From Nitrobium sp046350935 (lineage in GTDB: Bacteria > Nitrospirota > Thermodesulfovibrionia > Thermodesulfovibrionales > Dissulfurispiraceae), in assembly GCA_046350935.1 (NCBI GenBank), contig JAXLZK010000018.1, forward strand, positions 1 to 64,000: a stretch of 64,000 nucleotides of DNA. The letters are read 5' to 3'. The stretch's first letter is position 1, and the number at the start of each line of letters is the position of its first letter. The notes beneath the pieces are model-generated. The model was not told the origin of the DNA and searched no databases. It saw only the letters and a program-made list of their open reading frames with translations. The position numbers and the translations under genes are program-made. Of the stretch, positions 8,206 through 17,356 are shown in pieces.

Positions 8206-8214
8206 GGGAAGCGG

Positions 8215-8835
8215 ATGAAAGAAAGGACAAGAGGAATTTTTTCTGATGCGGGCGGACAGGATGCTCCCTGGGCGCTTCTTGCACACTATGCACGTGAGGG
8301 AGCGGTCTGGAAGGTCGCCTTTCTCCTCTCGGTCTTCACGATTGTGCTGCTGGGCTTCGCTCTGAGCCGCTCTTCACAGACCCCGAAGAAGGCCTATATC
8401 GTGCCCGGAGTCTTCCGCCCCGGCATCTATACTGCGGGGGAGGAGACTGAGGACGTCATAGGGGATGTAGCGGAGAGGTTTGTGCTCCTGATAGGCTCGG
8501 TGACGCCCGACACCGCCGATCTGGTGGAGAAGCGCTCCTCACGGTACCTGGCCCCTCCTTTCCAATCCCGGTTCAGGGAAGAGCTGAAGCTGATGCTCGA
8601 TCCGATCAGGGGCGGGATCGCTTTTGTCTTCTCTCCAACGGACAGGAAAATCATGAGGATAGACGAAAAGACCCACAGCGTCACCGTTTCGGGCACACGT
8701 GAGATGCTCTCGGGCGGGGTGGTAAAAAAGACAGAAAGGTATTCATTCGAGATAACGGTGGAGAAGACGGTGCCGACAGAGCTCAACGTGTACGGCTACT
8801 GCATAGCTGATATGCGGAAGGGGGTGGTGCATTGA
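8215..8835 (+). CDS. traE: TraE-like pilus assembly protein (VirB5/VirB8-like role)
   Basis: A 206-residue protein with one N-terminal transmembrane helix (about residues 38-57) and a periplasmic domain. The order L-E-K-B-V is that of F-like systems. TraE has a VirB8-like fold and links the inner membrane to the core complex. Family-like features include YIVPGVFRPG, the central YLAPPFQSRF, and the end GYCIADMRKG. The next gene starts with TTG inside the stop of this one (TTGA), so translation of the two is probably coupled. Confidence 0.7.
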   Translation: MKERTRGIFSDAGGQDAPWALLAHYAREGAVWKVAFLLSVFTIVLLGFALSRSSQTPKKAYIVPGVFRPGIYTAGEETEDVIGDVAERFVLLIGSVTPDTADLVEKRSSRYLAPPFQSRFREELKLMLDPIRGGIAFVFSPTDRKIMRIDEKTHSVTVSGTREMLSGGVVKKTERYSFEITVEKTVPTELNVYGYCIADMRKGVVH

Positions 8836-9590
8836 AGGGGGTGCGTGGTGTCGTCGTAGCGTGCGCCCTGCTGCTGGCTGCCCCCACGGGAACCGCTGCC
8901 GCCGAGGGCAAGAGGTTTGTCGAGTGGGCCGGCGGGGTGATCACTGTCTTCGGAGGGCCGGGGAAAGTGATTCAGTTGAACTTTCCCTCGAAGGTCGAGA
9001 CCTTTATCTCAGCGACGGAGAATATCGATATCAAATATTACGAGAACTCCGCCTATCTGAAAGTCCTGTCCACTGAGCTCCCGGAGCCGCAGGTCTTTAT
9101 CATCACGCAAGAGGAAAGGGTCCCCGTCCTTCTGAAGCTTACCCCTGAGAACGTCGATTTCATCGTGGATGTGATCGATGTGCGCCAGAAGATAGCGCGC
9201 AAGCGGCGGGAGGAGCAGCGGATCAGCAGGGAGGTCGATCCGGTCTCTCTGATTGTGGCGATGTCGGGAGGGCAGCCTCTGCCCGGCTTTTCAGTAACCG
9301 AGAGGGAGCACCCGCTCCGGAGGTTCAGCCGGAACGGCACTCTGAATGCCCTGGTGACGAAGATCTACCAGTCCCCCTTGTTTACCGGCTATGTGGTGGA
9401 GCTGAAAAACGTATCGGTGCTGCCTCTGAAAATTACGGTGCAGGATCTGGTGGGTCCCAACGTGATGGCGGCGGCCCTGGAGCGTCCTGACGGGTTCATC
9501 GCGCCCACGCCGCAGACGGCGGAGAGTGCGCAGGCGGGCAGGCACCGGATGTTCGTGTATATAGTGGTGTCGGCAGGAGCAGGGCAGTGA
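8832..9590 (+). CDS. traK: TraK-like outer-membrane core protein (VirB9-like)
   Basis: A 252-residue exported protein starting from TTG at 8832, which overlaps the traE stop. A signal peptide ends at about residue 24 (TAAAEG). The mature N-terminus VITVFGGPGKVIQLNFPSKV is typical of TraK, a VirB9-like component that binds the TraV/TraB core near the outer membrane. The central part contains LPEPQVFIITQE and a helical charged stretch near residue 120. The C-terminus has the beta-rich GYVVELKNVSVLPLKI expected of the family. It overlaps traB by GTGA. Confidence 0.75.
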   Translation: MKGVRGVVVACALLLAAPTGTAAAEGKRFVEWAGGVITVFGGPGKVIQLNFPSKVETFISATENIDIKYYENSAYLKVLSTELPEPQVFIITQEERVPVLLKLTPENVDFIVDVIDVRQKIARKRREEQRISREVDPVSLIVAMSGGQPLPGFSVTEREHPLRRFSRNGTLNALVTKIYQSPLFTGYVVELKNVSVLPLKITVQDLVGPNVMAAALERPDGFIAPTPQTAESAQAGRHRMFVYIVVSAGAGQ

Positions 9591-10957
9591 ACGAAGAGGC
9601 GCCGCGCGACGAACAGGAGCTCGAGCTGCGGGAAATGCAGAAGGAGAAGAGGCCCGGACTCCTGAGGAGGCTCCTCTTCGGGAGCCCGCTGCGGTCGGTT
9701 TTTTCGATGCTTTTCTTCTTCACCGCGACGATTTTCCTCCTCGCACTGCTCTCCGGCCCTCCGAAGAAGAGGGCGCCGGGCGGGCTGGGAAGCGCAAAAC
9801 AGTCCGAAAAAGACCTCGCCGAGACAAATCGCATCCTCTCTGAGGAGAATACGGAGTTGAAGGAGCGCATTGCGAAGAANNNNNNNNNNNNNNNNNNNNN
9901 NNNNNNNNNNNNNNNNNNNNNNNNNNNNNNNNNNNNNNNNNNNNNNNNNNNNNNNNNNNNNNNNNNNNNNNNNNNNNNNCAGGGCGCACCTTCGAACATG
10001 AGCAGGGAGCTGCCCTTTGCCCCACCCGCTCTCCTGGCGGGCCAGGGAAGCCAGGCTCCTGCAGTATCCTGTCCACCTGTCCCCACGCACGGCGTACAGG
10101 GTGGGCGCGGATTCAACAGCCCGGGGGAGGCGCTCACACAATCAGGCGCAGTACAGCAAGGCATGGGGGTTCTCAACAGGTTCAAGCCGCTTACAGTGGG
10201 AGCAGCCGCTGCGCCCGGACTTCAGCAGTCCCCGCATACGGGGCACCCCTATTCTTCACCGCAGGGGCTTCCCACCGAGCAGAGGCTCGAGCAAAAGCCC
10301 GAGCAAAAGAAGGAGAATAACCTGCTTGCGGGCTCGCGCGCCCTTGGATCGATTCCCCACGGGATTGCCGCAGTGCCGGGACTGCCCTACCCGGTGACGA
10401 TCGATCTCACCTCGATGACGGTGGGACCTAATAACACCAGCACCTCCCTCAAGGACTGCAGCATCATCGCGGTAGCCGGCGCGGACCTTTCGACAAGTAG
10501 GGTGCTCCTGCAGCCGAAAACATTGAACTGTTATCGGGGAGGGGAGTATCTTTCCCTGGCTGTGGACGGATATGTCGTTGATCTGACCGACAATAACAGC
10601 GGATTGCACGGCACAGTGGAGGGCAGGTCGGGCAAGTACCTCTGGGGGATGATTGCGGGCTCCTTTGCAGGCGGCATCGGCAAGGCCTTTGCCGCGGGAG
10701 AGACTACTTCCACGGTGAGCGCAGAAGGCGTCTCCACTACAACAGTGACCGGAGACAAGCTCAAGTACGGGCTTACCTCGGGAGGAGCCGCCTCGGCGGA
10801 CGAGCTTGCGCGATGGTTCAAAGAGAGGGCGAACAAGCTGGTGGACTATGTACAGGTGCCTCCTCTCGACGCGGTAACGGTGATCTTTACCTCTTCCGTG
10901 CATGTCCCCGACGGCGGCCCCATGGTCAACCGAAAGGAGATGTCATGGGTAAAGTAG
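9587..10957 (+). CDS. traB: TraB core scaffold protein (VirB10-like), interrupted by a sequence gap
   Basis: The gene starts from GTG at 9587, overlapping traK. The N-terminus is cytoplasmic and charged, followed by one transmembrane helix (about residues 37-58) and a heptad-rich stretch, as in TraB. A run of 100 N replaces part of the periplasmic linker, so the length shown is arbitrary and the frame across the gap cannot be trusted. After the gap come a Gln/Pro-rich linker and the conserved VirB10-like domain (about 265 to the end), with LKDCSIIAVAGADLSTSR, VVDLTDNNSGLHGTVEGRSG and a membrane-pore-like segment MIAGSFAGGIGKAF. The last 13 bases overlap traV. TraB spans both membranes and carries the ATPase signal to the outer-membrane pore. 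Confidence 0.8.
   Translation: MNEEAPRDEQELELREMQKEKRPGLLRRLLFGSPLRSVFSMLFFFTATIFLLALLSGPPKKRAPGGLGSAKQSEKDLAETNRILSEENTELKERIAKXXXXXXXXXXXXXXXXXXXXXXXXXXXXXXXXXXQGAPSNMSRELPFAPPALLAGQGSQAPAVSCPPVPTHGVQGGRGFNSPGEALTQSGAVQQGMGVLNRFKPLTVGAAAAPGLQQSPHTGHPYSSPQGLPTEQRLEQKPEQKKENNLLAGSRALGSIPHGIAAVPGLPYPVTIDLTSMTVGPNNTSTSLKDCSIIAVAGADLSTSRVLLQPKTLNCYRGGEYLSLAVDGYVVDLTDNNSGLHGTVEGRSGKYLWGMIAGSFAGGIGKAFAAGETTSTVSAEGVSTTTVTGDKLKYGLTSGGAASADELARWFKERANKLVDYVQVPPLDAVTVIFTSSVHVPDGGPMVNRKEMSWVK
9880..9979. other. Scaffold gap of 100 N inside traB
   Basis: Exactly 100 N residues, the conventional placeholder for a gap of unknown length. It separates two halves of traB that belong to one gene by content and order. 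The true distance may differ, and short coding or repeat sequence could be missing. Confidence 0.99.
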
Positions 10958-11433
10958 CGGCGTTTGTGCTTTCCGGTGCGCTGGCGCTTTCCCTGACGGC
11001 CGGCTGCTCCCGGTTAATGAGCAGCGCGAAGCCCCGGCAGCCCGAACCGGCACTCGCTCCGGCTGTGAATGCTGAGCCCCAAAGCCCCCAACGTCAGAAA
11101 CCGCAGCTCATCCCGGAGCGGAGCTTTTTGGAAAGTGTGGCTGCCATCGAAAAGGAGGACCCTGCTTTACGAGGAGTGGTGGGGTACAGTACGCCGGGTT
11201 CCCCGGTCCGCCTTCCGGCTAAAGTTATTCAAATCTATGTAGCCCCTTACACGACTCCCCTGGGGAGGCTTGTGGGGGAGCATTTTGTCTATGCTGTGGT
11301 GCAGCCGGAATCGTGGTGGACGCCGGGAACGATCGGCTTCGATGCGATTGTTCCTCCTGACGTTGTGAATTCATCTGCCCGCGAAGAAGGGGTAAGGCAG
11401 GGGTCGTCGGCAGGTGAGGGTGCACTGCGATGA
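10945..11433 (+). CDS. traV: TraV-like outer-membrane lipoprotein
   Basis: A 162-residue lipoprotein. The signal peptide ends with LTAGC at about residues 15-19, a typical lipobox. The ATG at 10945 is chosen because it directly precedes this signal and has AAAGGAG upstream; it overlaps traB by 13 bases. The mature part has a Pro/Gln-rich linker and a compact domain with VIQIYVAPYTTPLGRLVGEH and WWTPG, comparable in place and size to TraV. TraV forms the outer-membrane anchor of the TraK-TraB core. Called on lipobox, size and position; the sequence match is moderate. Confidence 0.6.
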   Translation: MGKVAAFVLSGALALSLTAGCSRLMSSAKPRQPEPALAPAVNAEPQSPQRQKPQLIPERSFLESVAAIEKEDPALRGVVGYSTPGSPVRLPAKVIQIYVAPYTTPLGRLVGEHFVYAVVQPESWWTPGTIGFDAIVPPDVVNSSAREEGVRQGSSAGEGALR

Positions 11434-12074
11434 ACAGCCTCACCCCGTACTGGTGCGAAGAAGGGGGAATAGCGATCCTGGCGGACGGGTATCTTGGGTT
11501 CGTTTTTCGTTATGACGACATGCTCAAGGAGCCTTCCGGCCGGGATATCCAGAGCTTTCAGGTCATCCATTCGGCTGCACTCGAAGAGCCGATAGCGGCG
11601 GTCCGCACGAACATCAGGGTGGCGTATCGGGGAAGCCTGATAAAGACGTTCCTGTCGTCTTCCTATGCATCGGAGACCATGCAGGCGACAGGCAGGAAAG
11701 CGATGGAAAAAGCGATGGGCATCAAGGAGGAGCTCTGTGGAGGCTCCCGACTCCTTTCCGCAAAAGAAGTTGCCTCAAAAGTAGCAGCAAAGAAGTACTT
11801 CCTTTATGTCTCTGCCTCCAGCGGAGATATCGGGGCCCTGATCCATAAAGTGGACTTTTCCTTTTCGTGGTCCGGCAAAGGGGCTGCCTGCATCGTAAAC
11901 ACCGACCACCTCGCACCGGCAATGAGTCTCTGTCATGACCTCCGGTTCTGGACAGTGGCCCTCCCTCTCAGGATCTTTGACTGTCAGATAAGGTTTCTGA
12001 GCCTCCCCCTGGGGGCGATCCCCTCCCTCCTGAGTGAGATGAGGCTTTTTTTAAGGAGCTTTCGGCATGCATAG
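11430..12074 (+). CDS. Unknown protein of the transfer operon
   Basis: A 214-residue protein with no signal peptide and no transmembrane helix that I can see. It begins within the traV stop (ATGA) and overlaps the next gene by 8 bases, so it belongs to the operon. The N-terminus is aromatic-rich (YWCEEGG, LGFVFRYDD) and the middle is helical with many Lys and Ala residues. I recognise no family. In F-like systems this place would hold TraC or a small accessory protein; the real TraC lies far downstream at 52870. It may be an adaptor for the ATPase or for the pilus locus that follows. Confidence 0.5.
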   Translation: MNSLTPYWCEEGGIAILADGYLGFVFRYDDMLKEPSGRDIQSFQVIHSAALEEPIAAVRTNIRVAYRGSLIKTFLSSSYASETMQATGRKAMEKAMGIKEELCGGSRLLSAKEVASKVAAKKYFLYVSASSGDIGALIHKVDFSFSWSGKGAACIVNTDHLAPAMSLCHDLRFWTVALPLRIFDCQIRFLSLPLGAIPSLLSEMRLFLRSFRHA

Positions 12075-12555
12075 ACTCTGTTTTTTCCTAGTGCTGCTGG
12101 CAGCGCTCCCTTCGGCGAGCGCTGCACAGGAGGTCATCAGATCGTCACGGTATGAGAGGGCGAATATGAACACAAAAGTTGCGGAAAAGACGGTGGCGCT
12201 CAGGGAAAAGTACCGGCTGCCGTCAGGCTGTCAGGTCAAGACGCCCTCGGAGGGCGAAGAGGTCGTTATCCTGGTGTATCAGCACGGCATGGAAGTGGAG
12301 GAGAGCAGAATTATTGAGGAAAAGCAGGCGCCCTATCTTTTTGCTGAAAAGGCGGTGGAGGCCTGTTATTTTCTCTATAACCGGGAGCCGGTGATCATCG
12401 GCAATCATGCCTATCTGTTCGAGGTATCGGGGGACACCACCTCTCTGTATACGGTGAAGGACGGAAAGTCTTCGGCAGTCGGGATGGCTGACGGGCAGGC
12501 ATACCTGACAAGGGACGGGTATCTTCTTAAAAGATGGACGAGGGCAGGTCAGTGA
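12067..12555 (+). CDS. Exported protein of unknown function
   Basis: A 162-residue protein with a clear signal peptide (MHRLCFFLVLLAALPSASAA, cleavage near residue 20). The mature part is a mixed alpha/beta domain with two Cys residues (CQVK and EACYF), which could form a disulfide in the periplasm. It contains YLFAEKAVEACYFLYNREPV and repeated short beta strands towards the end. It is coupled to its neighbours by overlaps on both sides. I do not recognise the family; position suggests a periplasmic helper of the core complex or of the secretin downstream. Confidence 0.5.
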   Translation: MHRLCFFLVLLAALPSASAAQEVIRSSRYERANMNTKVAEKTVALREKYRLPSGCQVKTPSEGEEVVILVYQHGMEVEESRIIEEKQAPYLFAEKAVEACYFLYNREPVIIGNHAYLFEVSGDTTSLYTVKDGKSSAVGMADGQAYLTRDGYLLKRWTRAGQ

Positions 12556-12890
12556 AAAGATCAATAAGAATAGAGGGATGCATACTCGCTGCATTGCTCC
12601 TGGGCGGATGCGCCACCGCGCAAAGGGACCAGGAGATGATGATCCGGGAGGAGGTCAGCAAAGCTTTGGCGAGCCACTACACTGCCCCTTCCGGGATCGG
12701 GAAGATATACCCCGAGCCCCACAAGTATGTCTGGGATGAACAGATCCTGGAGGAGATCGTGGTGCCGGGCGCCATCCGGGGGGGTGTATTCTATCCAGCC
12801 CATCGGGAGACGATTGTGGTGAGGCCCTACGAACCGCTCCTGCTCCCCGCACGGGAGAGAAGGGGAGAGCCGCCCGGGGAGAGGGAATGA
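12552..12890 (+). CDS. Small lipoprotein, possible secretin pilotin or DotD-like
   Basis: A 112-residue lipoprotein starting from GTG at 12552 inside the previous stop (GTGA). The signal peptide ends LLLGGC, giving a lipidated Cys at about residue 20. The mature part contains a helical stretch and RGGVFYPAHRETIVVRPYEP, then an Arg/Pro-rich tail. A short outer-membrane lipoprotein immediately before a secretin gene often acts as a pilotin or as a DotD/VirB7-like stabiliser, and that is the suggested role. The start of the secretin overlaps its stop (ATGA). No sequence family was recognised. Confidence 0.5.
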   Translation: MKRSIRIEGCILAALLLGGCATAQRDQEMMIREEVSKALASHYTAPSGIGKIYPEPHKYVWDEQILEEIVVPGAIRGGVFYPAHRETIVVRPYEPLLLPARERRGEPPGERE

Positions 12891-14437
12891 AACGGATGAT
12901 CGCGTTTCTGTCGCTCCTTGGGGTGCTCATGCCCGCTGTGCTTTTTGCCCTGGAAGCTGAAGAGGAGCTGAAGATCCTCCAGCGGTTCAGCGTAAGCCGG
13001 ACGGAGAAAGGAAAGGAGAAGGCTGTTCCTGCGGAGTCTGAGAATGCTGCTCCTCTGCCCGCGGCACCGAAAGATGCGCCGCAAGGTACTGAGAAGACGG
13101 CAGCGGAGCCTACGCTTTCCTACACTGCCTACGGGAAAAAGATTGGAGACGTGCTCCTTGAGCTGGGCAACACCATGAACTACACGGTGCTCTTTGGACC
13201 ACAAGCCGACCCGAACATCCCCATCATCGTCGATGTCCGGCAGGCAACCCTTCCACGACTGCTCTCCCTTCTTGCAGCCCAGGCAAATTACGGCTACGAG
13301 CTGAACGAAAAGGAGAGGATCATCTCCCTACTGAAGTACGAGACCAGGACCTTCTCTCTTCCTGACATCGGTATCATTGCCCCTATAATGTCGGCGGAGA
13401 TCGGGGGGGACATGCTGGGGACGAGCGGGGGAGGCAGCACGGGAGGGAGTGCGTACGGCTTCGGAGGGGGAGGGGCGGACAGCGCCTCTCAGAACTTAAA
13501 GGCGAGCGTGCTGCTGAAGAAGGCGGCCGATCACCTGGACGGAAGGAAAGCCTTTGAGGAGAACATAAAGAAGCTCCTCTCCCCTGAGGGCCACTATGTT
13601 CTTGACTGGAGCGCCGCCTCCCTCATGGTCCATGACTCCCCCCGGAACGTCTCTCTGATCGAGAGGTATATCGGGGAGCTGCGGGCCTCCGCAGACAAAG
13701 TCCTGATTGTGGAGGCCACCGTGACCCAGGTCTCCACGAGCTCCGACCGGAGGTTCGGCATTGACTGGAGCCTCCTTGCCGAGAGGATCGGGGGGGAAGT
13801 GCTGAGCGGAGGGAACAAGTCTTTGACCGTAAGTACCACGGTAACGGACATCTCCAGTCCCTCTTTGACGGTGACCCGTACGGCAGGGGACGTGAGTGCG
13901 GTTCTGAAGGCCCTGGAGGAGCAGGGGAAGGTGCATGTTCTTTCAAAGCCCTACCTCTATGCGAGGAACCTGCAGCCGGTGGCGATCTTCTCAGGGAAGT
14001 CGATCCCCTACATAGGGAGTGTACAGAAGACCACGACGGGGAGCATTGGGGAGTCCACGACGAGCTACTCTATTTCACGGGCACAGGACGGGGTGATGCT
14101 TGCAGTGCGGTGTCACATACGGGAGGACGGGAAGGTGGACGTACAGATCGCCCCGATTCTTGCCAGTGTGGATGAGTATGTTACGTTCAGCCTGGGAGGG
14201 GACACCTTCACCCAGCCAGTGAGCTCGGTGCAGCAGACGCTGCAGAGCGTGACGGTACAGGAGGGGGAGATCGTGGTGATCGGGGGGATACAGAGGGACA
14301 AAAAGGAGGTGTCGGGCCGGGAGGTGCCGCTGCTGTCAAGGATCCCTCTTTTGGGGGGTCTCTTTAGGGCGGACAACGATACCCGGAGTGCTTCGGAGCT
14401 CGTCATCGCCCTGAGGGCCAGAAGGGTGAAGTCATGA
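12887..14437 (+). CDS. Type IV pilus secretin, locus 1 (PilN/MshL-like)
   Basis: A 516-residue outer-membrane secretin. It has a signal peptide (cleavage near FALEAEEE), a linker, then a secretin N-domain around residues 78-140 (YTAYGKKIGDVLLELGNTM, IPIIVDVRQATLPRLLSLLA). A Gly/Ser-rich loop follows at about residues 170-205. The C-terminal channel domain includes VIVEATVTQVSTSSDRRFGI-type strands and ends with VQEGEIVVIGGIQR and VPLLSRIPLLGGLFR, the hallmark secretin signature. It would form the gated ring through which the pilus leaves the cell. It overlaps genes on both sides by ATGA. A near-identical but indel-ridden copy of its last two thirds is present at about 30247-31270. Confidence 0.85.
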   Translation: MKRMIAFLSLLGVLMPAVLFALEAEEELKILQRFSVSRTEKGKEKAVPAESENAAPLPAAPKDAPQGTEKTAAEPTLSYTAYGKKIGDVLLELGNTMNYTVLFGPQADPNIPIIVDVRQATLPRLLSLLAAQANYGYELNEKERIISLLKYETRTFSLPDIGIIAPIMSAEIGGDMLGTSGGGSTGGSAYGFGGGGADSASQNLKASVLLKKAADHLDGRKAFEENIKKLLSPEGHYVLDWSAASLMVHDSPRNVSLIERYIGELRASADKVLIVEATVTQVSTSSDRRFGIDWSLLAERIGGEVLSGGNKSLTVSTTVTDISSPSLTVTRTAGDVSAVLKALEEQGKVHVLSKPYLYARNLQPVAIFSGKSIPYIGSVQKTTTGSIGESTTSYSISRAQDGVMLAVRCHIREDGKVDVQIAPILASVDEYVTFSLGGDTFTQPVSSVQQTLQSVTVQEGEIVVIGGIQRDKKEVSGREVPLLSRIPLLGGLFRADNDTRSASELVIALRARRVKS

Positions 14438-15522
14438 AGACACAGTGGAGTGCCGGAGTGCTGGCCGCAGCGATCGCGTTCGGCGCTGCAGCGCTGTCGT
14501 ATGGATCGGGGGAAAATCCATTTATGGAGGCGGAAAAACCCGTGGTAACGGTGGTGCTTCCAGGGAGAGGCGCACCGAAAGCCCCCCCGGGAGTTCGGTC
14601 CGGGAGTCTCAACGAGGAGCTGCCTTTTGTGCAGGCCTCTTCACCGCAGCCTCCGGCACGCACGGAGAGGAAATGGCAGATCAAGGGGAAGGTCAACGAC
14701 ATGGTAGTGATTATTGATGAGAAGGGCGAGCGGATCCATGCGCAAAACGGGGAGCTCTTCGAGGGATGCCTGATCCGGTTCCCTTCGGCTGTCTGTGACC
14801 GGGATGCGGTGATCAAGACCCTTCAGGAGAAGCTGGAGAGAGAAAGAATGGAGAAGAATGCCCTTGCAAAAGAGGCGGTCGACTTGCGAGCCGCTTTTGC
14901 GCAGAAGGAGAAAGCGAGAGCGGACATTGAGAAGAGCGCGGAAGACCTTGCTTTTCAGAGGGACGATTCGGAAAGTGCTCTGGAACGACTCAGGAAGGAG
15001 CATGGGGAAGTGCTCGCACGGCTGCAAGAGATACAGGCAGCATGGGAACAGTCCTTAAGGGACGGAAATGCGGTAAAGTCTGTCCTTCATGAAAAGGAGG
15101 CCGCCTTTGCACAGGCGGTTGCAGAAGCAGTCAGGCACAAGACGGACTCGATGTCCCTTTTGGAGGCAACAGCGCAGAGAGAGCAGTGCATCACTGAAAG
15201 GGAAACGATTCGGAGCGCTCTTAAGGAACGGGAGGCTGAGGCCCTTGGCGCGGGAGTGCTGGCCGAGTATGTACAAAAGAGCGGTGAGAGAGTGTCCACT
15301 GAGGAGTACGGGGAGATTATCGTAAAGGAGATGGACGACAGCCTCATCGTCGGCGTCTCCCGGACACACTCCGATCAGGCGGAGCGGGCTCTTGTGCAGG
15401 CGGCCAGGGCGAAGATCCTCCATACGCAGTTCATCTTTTACCTCCTTGCGAAGAGCAGCGTGGACTTTGCTCCTCTCCCCTCAGGGCAGACGGTTAAGGC
15501 AGTGAAAAAAGAGGAGAGATGA
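14434..15522 (+). CDS. PilP-like protein with long coiled coil
   Basis: A 362-residue exported protein. After a signal peptide (cleavage near SYGSG, residue 25) and a Pro-rich linker comes a small beta domain at about residues 75-115 (WQIKGKVNDMVVIIDEKGER, QNGELFEG), which looks like a PilP/GspC-type homology region. Residues about 125-280 are strongly heptad-like with many Glu, Lys, Ala and Leu residues and form a long coiled coil. The C-terminal 80 residues contain a compact alpha/beta domain. Directly after a secretin, such a protein may connect the secretin to the inner-membrane PilN/PilO complex across the periplasm. The stop overlaps the pilB start. Confidence 0.5.
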   Translation: MKTQWSAGVLAAAIAFGAAALSYGSGENPFMEAEKPVVTVVLPGRGAPKAPPGVRSGSLNEELPFVQASSPQPPARTERKWQIKGKVNDMVVIIDEKGERIHAQNGELFEGCLIRFPSAVCDRDAVIKTLQEKLERERMEKNALAKEAVDLRAAFAQKEKARADIEKSAEDLAFQRDDSESALERLRKEHGEVLARLQEIQAAWEQSLRDGNAVKSVLHEKEAAFAQAVAEAVRHKTDSMSLLEATAQREQCITERETIRSALKEREAEALGAGVLAEYVQKSGERVSTEEYGEIIVKEMDDSLIVGVSRTHSDQAERALVQAARAKILHTQFIFYLLAKSSVDFAPLPSGQTVKAVKKEER

Positions 15523-17345
15523 GCATGACGTCCGGTGCGGCACAGAGGCTCCTTACCGGCGAAATCCTCGTCAAAAAAGGGGTCATCACCCCTGACCAGC
15601 TCGCCTTCTGCCTTGAGCACCAGCGGCAGCTCCGGCGCATCGGCAGAGAGCTCCGCATCGGAGAGCTTATCGTGAAGCATGGGTTTGGAACCAAGCAGGA
15701 GGTCGATGCGGCTGTCGGCGAGACGATGGATCTCGATCATGTCCAGATTCCCGAGGAGATACGCAGAAGGCACGAAATCCATGTCCACGGGATACGGGGA
15801 AGGACAATCAGTGTGTCGGCTGTCGAGCCCCTCACTGCAGGCAGGAGCCGTGCCCTGCTGGAGGATCTGAACAAAGCGGGTTTCTTCGTACGGCACATCC
15901 GGGATATCCCCCTGGACAGTAAGGAGATCCTCAGGAGCATCCACCTGGGCAAGGACAGTGAACGGGAAAACCTGCTTAAGAACATGGCGCGCGTGAATGA
16001 GGACCCCTCTAATGGACAGATCCTTCTGCAGCTCCTGCACGGTCTCTTCAAGGATGCCCTGGAGAGCCGCGCATCGGATATCTATTTTCAGAAGGTAAGG
16101 GAGGAAACCTCAAACTGGGTCATCTATAAGGTAGACGGCCGGCAGCAGCATAAATTTCTCCTGAGCCCTCAAGCCATGGCAGCCCTCACCGTACGGCTGC
16201 GGACGGAAGCACAGGTCGACTTCGAGCCCCGCCTCCCCCTGGACGGCCGCATCACCTTCCCCTACCGGGATGCCGAGGTGGATATCCGGCTTGCCACGAT
16301 GCCCACCTCGGGAGGGGAGCTCATCACCCTGAGGCTCCTCAACCCGGACTCTCTGAGGCCCCTGCAGGTGATCTTTGAAGACTACCCTGACCTGTATAGA
16401 AACCTGAAGGGCGTTCTGAGCTTCCGGCAGAAAACCGGAGGGTTCCTGCTCTTTACCGGGGCCACGGAGTCGGGGAAGACGACCAGCCTGAACGGTGCAA
16501 TCAAGGAGATCGACCGAAGACTGCTGAACGTCATGACCGTGGAGGACCCGGTAGAGTACGCTCTGCCTGATGCGCGGCAGACCTCCGTGCACGAGGAGAT
16601 AGGGCTCACCTTTGACCGCGTCCTCAGGGCGCAGCTCCGGCACTCTCCCGACGTGCTGGTCATCGGGGAGATGCGGGACAGTATTACGGTGGAGATCGCC
16701 CTGCGGTCCGCAGAGTCGGGACACTTTGTCCTGTCCACCTTGCATACGAGCCGGTGCAAGGATGCCTTGAACCGGGTGGTGGGCATGATCCCGCCTGAGT
16801 ACAAGGTAAGCGGCTCTTTTGTCCTTGCCAATTACCTCAACGCCGTCATCAATCAGAGTCTTGTTCCCCGCCTCTGCGGGTGCTCCCTGTCCCTCACCGC
16901 AAAGGAGATCAGGGAGGGGGATTCTCTCACGGCGAATGTCTGCTCGATCCCGGCGCCCGGGGAGGAGCCGAAGGGGTGTACTCAGCGGGAGTTCGGCGAG
17001 ATCCGGGACCAGTGCCTCACGGTTATTGGGCGCTGCGGTATCCGGGAGGACGAAATGCTCCATATCGCCGCGCCGGGAGGCTGTGCGCAGTGCCAGGGGA
17101 GCGGCTATCGGGGGAGGGCGCTGGTGGTGGAAGCGGTTTTTTTTCCTGCTGAGGAGGCCCTGCGCCGCCGGATGGAGATCCAGCTCCTCACTGCGGTGGG
17201 CTACGATGTATCGGGCATCATGAGCCTGGAGAAGGTGGAGTACTACTCACTGGAGACGAACATCAGCATACTGCTCAGGAGGGGCGTGATCGACCCCCGC
17301 ACGGCATACTATGCCCTGGGACTCAACCGGCAGACCCTGCAGTAG
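15519..17345 (+). CDS. pilB: PilB/GspE-family assembly ATPase, locus 1
   Basis: A 608-residue cytoplasmic ATPase that powers pilus extension. The N-terminal 150 residues form a GspE-N type domain (GEILVKKGVITPDQLAFCLE). The motor has the RASDIYFQ box, Walker A GATESGKT, the Asp box DVLVIGEMRD and the His box FVLSTLHTSRC. Walker A departs from the usual GPTGSGKT but keeps the required Gly, Lys and Thr. A zinc-finger-like stretch ends with CAQCQGSGYRGR, as in PilB. It overlaps the preceding gene by ATGA and is followed after 11 bases by a PilC-like gene. It is a diverged paralogue of the locus 2 ATPase at 32675. Confidence 0.85.
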   Translation: MSMTSGAAQRLLTGEILVKKGVITPDQLAFCLEHQRQLRRIGRELRIGELIVKHGFGTKQEVDAAVGETMDLDHVQIPEEIRRRHEIHVHGIRGRTISVSAVEPLTAGRSRALLEDLNKAGFFVRHIRDIPLDSKEILRSIHLGKDSERENLLKNMARVNEDPSNGQILLQLLHGLFKDALESRASDIYFQKVREETSNWVIYKVDGRQQHKFLLSPQAMAALTVRLRTEAQVDFEPRLPLDGRITFPYRDAEVDIRLATMPTSGGELITLRLLNPDSLRPLQVIFEDYPDLYRNLKGVLSFRQKTGGFLLFTGATESGKTTSLNGAIKEIDRRLLNVMTVEDPVEYALPDARQTSVHEEIGLTFDRVLRAQLRHSPDVLVIGEMRDSITVEIALRSAESGHFVLSTLHTSRCKDALNRVVGMIPPEYKVSGSFVLANYLNAVINQSLVPRLCGCSLSLTAKEIREGDSLTANVCSIPAPGEEPKGCTQREFGEIRDQCLTVIGRCGIREDEMLHIAAPGGCAQCQGSGYRGRALVVEAVFFPAEEALRRRMEIQLLTAVGYDVSGIMSLEKVEYYSLETNISILLRRGVIDPRTAYYALGLNRQTLQ

Positions 17346-17356
17346 GGGAGAGCATT

